Assembly: GCA_963832725.1 (NCBI GenBank)
Contig: CAWHVG010000007.1
Coordinates: 124,001-188,000 of the forward strand
Direction: 5' to 3'
Length of the DNA stretch: 64,000 nucleotides
Source of the DNA: JAEZBP01 sp963832725
GTDB lineage: Bacteria > Myxococcota_A > Polyangia > Polyangiales > Sandaracinaceae
Positions 59,896 through 64,000 of this stretch are shown here, piece by piece (the stretch's first letter is position 1; every line of letters starts with the position of its first letter). The notes beneath the pieces were generated by a model. That model saw only the letters and a program-made list of their open reading frames with translations. It ran no database searches and had not been told where the DNA came from. The translations under genes were made by a program, and so were the position numbers.

Positions 59896-60600
59896 ATGAC
59901 CGACCGACTCGAGCGCATCGCCCCCGACCTCTTCATCGCCGACGGACCGAGCGTCTCGTTCTTCGGGTTCCCGTACCCGACGCGGATGGCCGTCGCCGTG
60001 CTGCCGGATGGGCTCTTCGTGTGGTCACCCGTCGAGCCGGACGAGGCGCTGCTCGACGAGGTCCGGGCGCTCGGTGAGGTGCGCTGGATCGTCGAGCCCA
60101 ACCCGCTCCACCACCTCTTCCTGCCGGCCTGGCTGGCGCAGTTCCCCGACGCTCGCGCCTACGCCGCGCCGGGGCTGCGCGAGAAGCGGCCCGACATCGA
60201 GTTCGCCGGCGAGCTCGGCGACGTGCCCGAGCCGGAGTGGGCCGACCAGATCGACCAGCTCGTGTTGCGCAGCCCCGTGTTCGCCGAGGTGTTCTTCTTC
60301 CACCGCCCGTCCTCGACCTGCCTCGTCTGCGACTTCATCCAGCGCCACGACGAAGAGAGCTTTGCCGGCTGGAAGGGCTGGCTGATGAAGGCGGACGGCT
60401 TGGTCGGCGAGCACGGCTCCACGCCGCGAGAGCTGCGGGCCACGTTCCTGAAGCGCGGTCCGGGTCGCGAGGCGCTCGAGCGGGCGCTCGCCTGGAGGCC
60501 CGAGCGTCTGATCATCGCCCACGGAGAGTGCGCGCTCGAGCACGGAAGTGAGGTGCTCGAAGACGGCCTCTCGTGGCTGACCCGGCCCTGGCCCGCGTGA
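59896..60600 (+). CDS. DUF4336-domain protein
   Basis: 234 residues, intact, with GGAGGAG upstream. Conserved blocks: PDLFIADGPSVSFFGFPYPTR, WIVEPNPLHHLFLPAWLAQFP, TCLVCDFIQRHD and ERLIIAHGECALEHG. The family resembles metallo-beta-lactamase-fold proteins with reduced metal sites; function unknown. Divergent from TetR across the operator cluster, so it is probably induced together with the monooxygenase. Confidence 0.78.
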   Translation: MTDRLERIAPDLFIADGPSVSFFGFPYPTRMAVAVLPDGLFVWSPVEPDEALLDEVRALGEVRWIVEPNPLHHLFLPAWLAQFPDARAYAAPGLREKRPDIEFAGELGDVPEPEWADQIDQLVLRSPVFAEVFFFHRPSSTCLVCDFIQRHDEESFAGWKGWLMKADGLVGEHGSTPRELRATFLKRGPGREALERALAWRPERLIIAHGECALEHGSEVLEDGLSWLTRPWPA

Positions 60601-60777
60601 GATGCTCGCGAAAACTAGTCCCCCGGATCCCAAGTGAGTGCCGAATATGGGCGAGCCATCGGCGTGCGGAATCAAGGAACGACGACGAGGCGATGCCAAT
60701 GCATCGTCGAGGAGGAGTGACGCCGAGCCGCGCGTCGAGGTCCGGCGAGATTCGGTAGGAATCTGGGCTACGGAGGA
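60601..60777. other. Convergent intergenic region with hairpin
   Basis: Contains CGATGC-CAAT-GCATCG (60691-60706), a short perfect stem-loop between convergent genes, without a T-run. The sequence TAGTCCCC at 60616-60623 resembles the presumed left end of the IS630 element at 63029; this may be chance. Confidence 0.35.
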
Positions 60778-62646
60778 CTACAGCAGCGGCGGGAGCGTGG
60801 TGAGCGCGGCCGCGTTCCCTCCCGCCGGATACGCGTAGGACGAGTAGGTGTCCTCGCCCCACACCATCAGGCCGAAGGGCGCGCCGGAGTCGGCGACGTG
60901 CCGGCCGTTGTCGCAGCCGCTCGCGCCGGGCATGAACGCGCGCATCAGATCGACGTTCGCGACCTCGAAGCGGCCCTCGCTGCCCACCGCCTGCCAGTCG
61001 CCAATCTCGCCGAGGCAGTCGACGGTCACCGGCGAGAACGTGCCGCTCGCGTCCGCCACGCGAACGAGCGCGAGGTTCGTCGTGGCGTAGGTCGGGTCGG
61101 TGAAGAAGACGTAGTGCGAGAGGAACTGCGCGGGCGGCAGGACCACGACCATCTCTTCGTCGCCGAGCGCGGGACCATAGCGGTCGGCGTCGGTGACCGC
61201 GCCCGGCCGGCTGCCTCCGGAGAGGTTGGCCGTCGGCATGAGCTGCGCCACGGCGAAGGGGTGCATCTCGTCCTGGCTGCTCACTCGGAAGGCGACGTCG
61301 GTCTCGAAGTCCGCCACCTCGCCCTGCGAGAGCGTGGTCGGTGCGCCCGCCACCGGCGGATCGTAGGTGAGGACGGTGCCGTCGAACGCGCCGACGAAGC
61401 GGTAGGGGATGCTCTCGGCGGCGAGGTCGGCGCGGCGAGTGGCGTAAGGCGGCGCCACGTACTCGTGGCCCAGCGCGGGTGCGGGGAACATCTGCTGGTG
61501 CGTCGACTCGCCACCCGGGCCCGGCGCCGGCTGGAGCCGCAGGAAACGGTTGCCCGCGAAGACGGCGACGTCGTGGTCGGCCGTCACGATGGTGCCGCTC
61601 GGGTCGGCGGAGCCCGCGGGCAGCTCCCACTGTGCGTACTGTCCGGCCGAGAGCGTGAGCGAGGTGATCATGCTCGCCGGCGCCGCGGGGACTTCGCCAC
61701 CACCCGGCAGGTCGAGCACGGGCCGGACCTGCAGGTTGGTCCCGTCTTCGAGCGCGAGGACCGAGAACCACAGGGGCCCGGGCGTCGCGTACGTTCCGGG
61801 CGGCGCGTCGACCACCACGTAGCTCTGGCCCCAGGCGCTGGAAGGCAGGAGCAGCTCCGCGCTCGGGAAGTGCGAGGGCGCGCCGCCGTAGGGGAGGATG
61901 TCGTAGGCGCTGACCGGCGTGTCCGATTGGATGCGGAAGGCCTCGCCGGCGCCCGAGCCCGTCACGACGGTGCTCGTATCGACGGCGGGTGTCACCGGGC
62001 AGCTCAAGGGCTCGCCCGTCTCCGGCATCACCGCGTCCGGATCGCTGGACAGGAAGAGCACGGCGACTCCGTCCTCGGGGATCCCTTCCGCCGGCACGGC
62101 GGGCCAGTCGCTCGCCGACATGCCCGCCACCGGAATGCGGCCGAAGGTGGTCACGTCCAGCGTGGCGTCGCCGCGGGTGACGGTGATCTTGGCCGGGCGT
62201 GCCCAGGTGTTGGTGACGAACGCGGCGAGGCAGGGAGGCAGCGCCGGCGGGTAGGTGGGCGGCGACACCAGCGCGAAGTCGCAGCCGACGTTGCCGTGGC
62301 TGGCCGCGGCCGCCGTGCAGGCGTCGATGCAGCGGCCTTCCTGACAGCCGCGATCGGCCGGGCACTCGTAGAGGACGTCGCCGGCGGCGTCGAGCACCGA
62401 GCGGAGGTCCGCGCTGCATCCCGCTCCGACCGGCGGCCCCGCGTCGGGCTGCGGTCCGGCGTCGGGAGGCGCGGACGCGTCTCGTACGCTCGCGTCGCGC
62501 GAGCTGGCGTCTGCTCTCGGTCGGCAGCGACCGTCGACGCACTCGTTCCCCGCCGCGCAGTCGCCGGAGGTGGAGCAGGTGTCGGCGGAGCCGCCGCCGC
62601 AAGCCATCAGAGTAAGGCTGGAAAGGAAAACGAGCGCGCTCCGCAT
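60778..62646 (-). CDS. Lipoprotein with IgGFc-binding-protein-like domain
   Basis: 622 residues, intact, ATG 62646, lipobox LTLMACGGG. Cys-rich start (CSTSGDCAAGNECVDGRC) and Asp/Ala/Pro linker. The main body shows the repeated beta-strand layout of bacterial IgGFc_binding-like proteins: NTWARPAKITVTRGDATLDV, FRIQSDTPVSAYDILPYGG, GTIVTADHDVAVFAGN, YRFVGAFDGTVLTYDPP, HYVFFTDPTYATTNLALVRV. This family is common and expanded in myxobacteria; its ligand is unknown. Confidence 0.72.
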   Translation of the reverse strand: MRSALVFLSSLTLMACGGGSADTCSTSGDCAAGNECVDGRCRPRADASSRDASVRDASAPPDAGPQPDAGPPVGAGCSADLRSVLDAAGDVLYECPADRGCQEGRCIDACTAAAASHGNVGCDFALVSPPTYPPALPPCLAAFVTNTWARPAKITVTRGDATLDVTTFGRIPVAGMSASDWPAVPAEGIPEDGVAVLFLSSDPDAVMPETGEPLSCPVTPAVDTSTVVTGSGAGEAFRIQSDTPVSAYDILPYGGAPSHFPSAELLLPSSAWGQSYVVVDAPPGTYATPGPLWFSVLALEDGTNLQVRPVLDLPGGGEVPAAPASMITSLTLSAGQYAQWELPAGSADPSGTIVTADHDVAVFAGNRFLRLQPAPGPGGESTHQQMFPAPALGHEYVAPPYATRRADLAAESIPYRFVGAFDGTVLTYDPPVAGAPTTLSQGEVADFETDVAFRVSSQDEMHPFAVAQLMPTANLSGGSRPGAVTDADRYGPALGDEEMVVVLPPAQFLSHYVFFTDPTYATTNLALVRVADASGTFSPVTVDCLGEIGDWQAVGSEGRFEVANVDLMRAFMPGASGCDNGRHVADSGAPFGLMVWGEDTYSSYAYPAGGNAAALTTLPPLL

Positions 62647-63028
62647 CGGTTCACGATATCACGCAGCGGACGAGCCACCCGGGAGCCACTGAGTCGGCGA
62701 CCGACCTGGCCGCGGTACGAGCGCGAGCGGCGCTGGGTCGCCCGGAGCGAGACAGCCGCCGATGTCCGGGCGAGCATCCGAGCGGAGCGGCTCGAGACCA
62801 CCCCGCGCGTTTCGCGCATCCTCCGCTTCCCACGGCCGTCGTCGCCGACGTCTCGTTTCGCCGAGGTGACTCGTGTCAAACGACGCCCGAAGGATTTCCG
62901 AGCGCGACAGGTCTGGATCGTCGTTCGGCCCGACGACGAAATGCTGAAGCATTTTGGAGGAGGGACGGGCGGCGAGACGGGCCTGTCCCGCCGGAAAGAC
63001 GAGGAGCGCTCGTTCGACACCAGCCACC
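62647..63028. other. No supported gene before the IS630 element
   Basis: High-GC sequence falling in GC toward 63028. Open frames on both strands are short and carry no recognised domain. It includes the upstream region of the minus-strand lipoprotein gene, but no promoter could be assigned. Confidence 0.4.
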
Positions 63029-63030
63029 TA

Positions 63031-64000
63031 GTCCCCTGTCGCCCAAATATCTTGCAAAAGTCTCCGCGCCGTGATCTACGGTGGGAATGGCACGTACCGG
63101 ACGACCCACGACACGCATCGAGTTGAGCGACGACGACCGCGCCGCGCTCGAGCGCTACACGGCCCGCGCCCGTAGTGCGCGTCGGCTGGCGTTTCGCGCG
63201 CGGATCATCCTGGCCAGTGCGTCGGGGCTGAGCGATGTCGACGTCGCAGCCAAGCTGCGCACGTCGGGCCATACCGTCGGTAAGTGGCGCAAGCGCTACC
63301 TGAAGGAGGGGATCGACGGGCTGGTCGACGAACCGCGGCCCGGCGCTCCGCGGAAGATCACCGACGAGGCCATCGAGAAGGTCGTGGTCGAGACGCTCGA
63401 GACCACGCCGAAGGGAGCGACGCACTGGAGCACGCGCCAGATGGCGAAGCACTTGGGCATGAGCCACACCACGGTCGGTCGCGTCTGGCGAGCGTTCGGA
63501 CTCAAGCCGCATCGGAGCGAGACGTTCACCATCTCGCGCGATCCGATGCTGATCGAGAAAGTGCGCGACATCGTTGGGCTCTACATGAACCCGCCCGACA
63601 ACGCGCTGGTTCTCTGCGTCGACGAGAAGTCGCAGATCCAAGCGCTGAACCGCACCCAGCCCGTGCTCCCGATGCGGATCGGTGAAGTCGAGCGCCGAAC
63701 GCACGACTACGACCGGCACGGCACGACGACGCTGTTCGCGGCTCTCGACGTGGCGACCGGCTACGTCATCGGAAAGTGCTACGCGCGCCACCGCGCCACC
63801 GAGTTCCTCAAGTTCCTCCGCGAGATCGAGGCGAACGTGCCGAAGGACCTCGAGGTCCACGTGATCCTCGACAACTACGCCACGCACAAGACGCCGGCCG
63901 TGCATCGTTGGCTTGCCAAGCGCCCGCGGTTCCACCTGCACTTCACGCCCACGCATGCCTCGTGGCTCAACCAGGTCGAGCGCTGGTTCGGCCTACTCAC
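63031..64000 (+). mobile_element. IS630-family element, left part, cut by window end
   Basis: A TA dinucleotide at 63029-63030 followed by GTCCCCTGTCGCCC may be the target TA and left terminus; IS630 elements insert at TA. The transposase gene begins 56 bases inside. The right end lies beyond the window. Confidence 0.6.
63087..64000 (+). CDS. IS630-family transposase (partial at window end)
   Basis: From ATG 63087 the frame is open to the window end (304 residues). The N-terminal helix-turn-helix region is LASASGLSDVDVAAKLRTSG and TVGKWRKRYLKEGIDGLVDE. The DDE catalytic residues are present: Asp in VLCVDEKSQIQAL, Asp in VILDNYATHKTP, Glu in SWLNQVERWFGLL. The frame is intact, so the element may be active. 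Confidence 0.9.
   Translation, partial: MARTGRPTTRIELSDDDRAALERYTARARSARRLAFRARIILASASGLSDVDVAAKLRTSGHTVGKWRKRYLKEGIDGLVDEPRPGAPRKITDEAIEKVVVETLETTPKGATHWSTRQMAKHLGMSHTTVGRVWRAFGLKPHRSETFTISRDPMLIEKVRDIVGLYMNPPDNALVLCVDEKSQIQALNRTQPVLPMRIGEVERRTHDYDRHGTTTLFAALDVATGYVIGKCYARHRATEFLKFLREIEANVPKDLEVHVILDNYATHKTPAVHRWLAKRPRFHLHFTPTHASWLNQVERWFGLL

Overview
The window looks like a myxobacterial chromosome, most likely order Polyangiales (Sandaracinus-like). Support: very high GC outside one accessory stretch, three to four proteins ending in MYXO-CTERM-type tails, Asp/Ala/Gly-rich linkers on many lipoproteins, a bacterial Ser/Thr kinase, a VIT-vWA protein and a CYP102-type fused P450. The genus is inferred. 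No rRNA, tRNA or CRISPR array was seen.

Layout. 0.2-9.5 kb: STAND-type regulator, trypsin-like protease, M19-like lipoprotein, VIT-vWA surface protein and a beta-barrel. 9.7-13.7 kb: AraC regulator divergent from a GFA-family protein, then a MarR regulator divergent from a membrane protein - isochorismatase-like - MFS operon, with a perfect operator-like palindrome between. 13.9-18.7 kb: outer-membrane protein, ECF sigma factor with a glycine-repeat membrane partner, then a small barrel overlapping a five-haem lipoprotein cytochrome c.

18.8-38.3 kb is an accessory island. It holds five copies (A-E) of one IS91-family element, all in the same orientation, sharing one 3' end but having different 5' ends. 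Between them lie disrupted lipoprotein genes, a lower-GC regulator/lipoprotein pair, a seven-bladed beta-propeller lipoprotein, a two-gene SIR2-HerA (Nezha-type) antiphage pair, and an AraC/oxidoreductase pair. The island is bounded by direct repeats of about 0.9 kb made from the 3' half of the cytochrome gene and its downstream DNA (17904-18812 and 38331-39252).

39.1-49.8 kb returns to chromosomal genes: lipoproteins, a beta-helix protein, a Ser/Thr kinase, a lipoprotein hydrolase, a GntR regulator and a DUF4139-like protein with an OmpA module nested inside it. 49.9-55.3 kb is a VTT membrane protein - SDR - TetR - CYP102 operon. 55.4-60.6 kb is an aromatic-acid locus (benzoate-CoA-ligase-like enzyme, alpha/beta hydrolase, FAD monooxygenase, TetR, DUF4336). 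The window ends in an IgGFc-binding-like lipoprotein and an IS630-family transposase cut by the window edge.

Caution: about twenty otherwise well-conserved genes need one or more single-base frame changes. That density in unrelated housekeeping-type genes is better explained by assembly indels than by gene decay, so frameshifts are noted but most genes are called as CDS.
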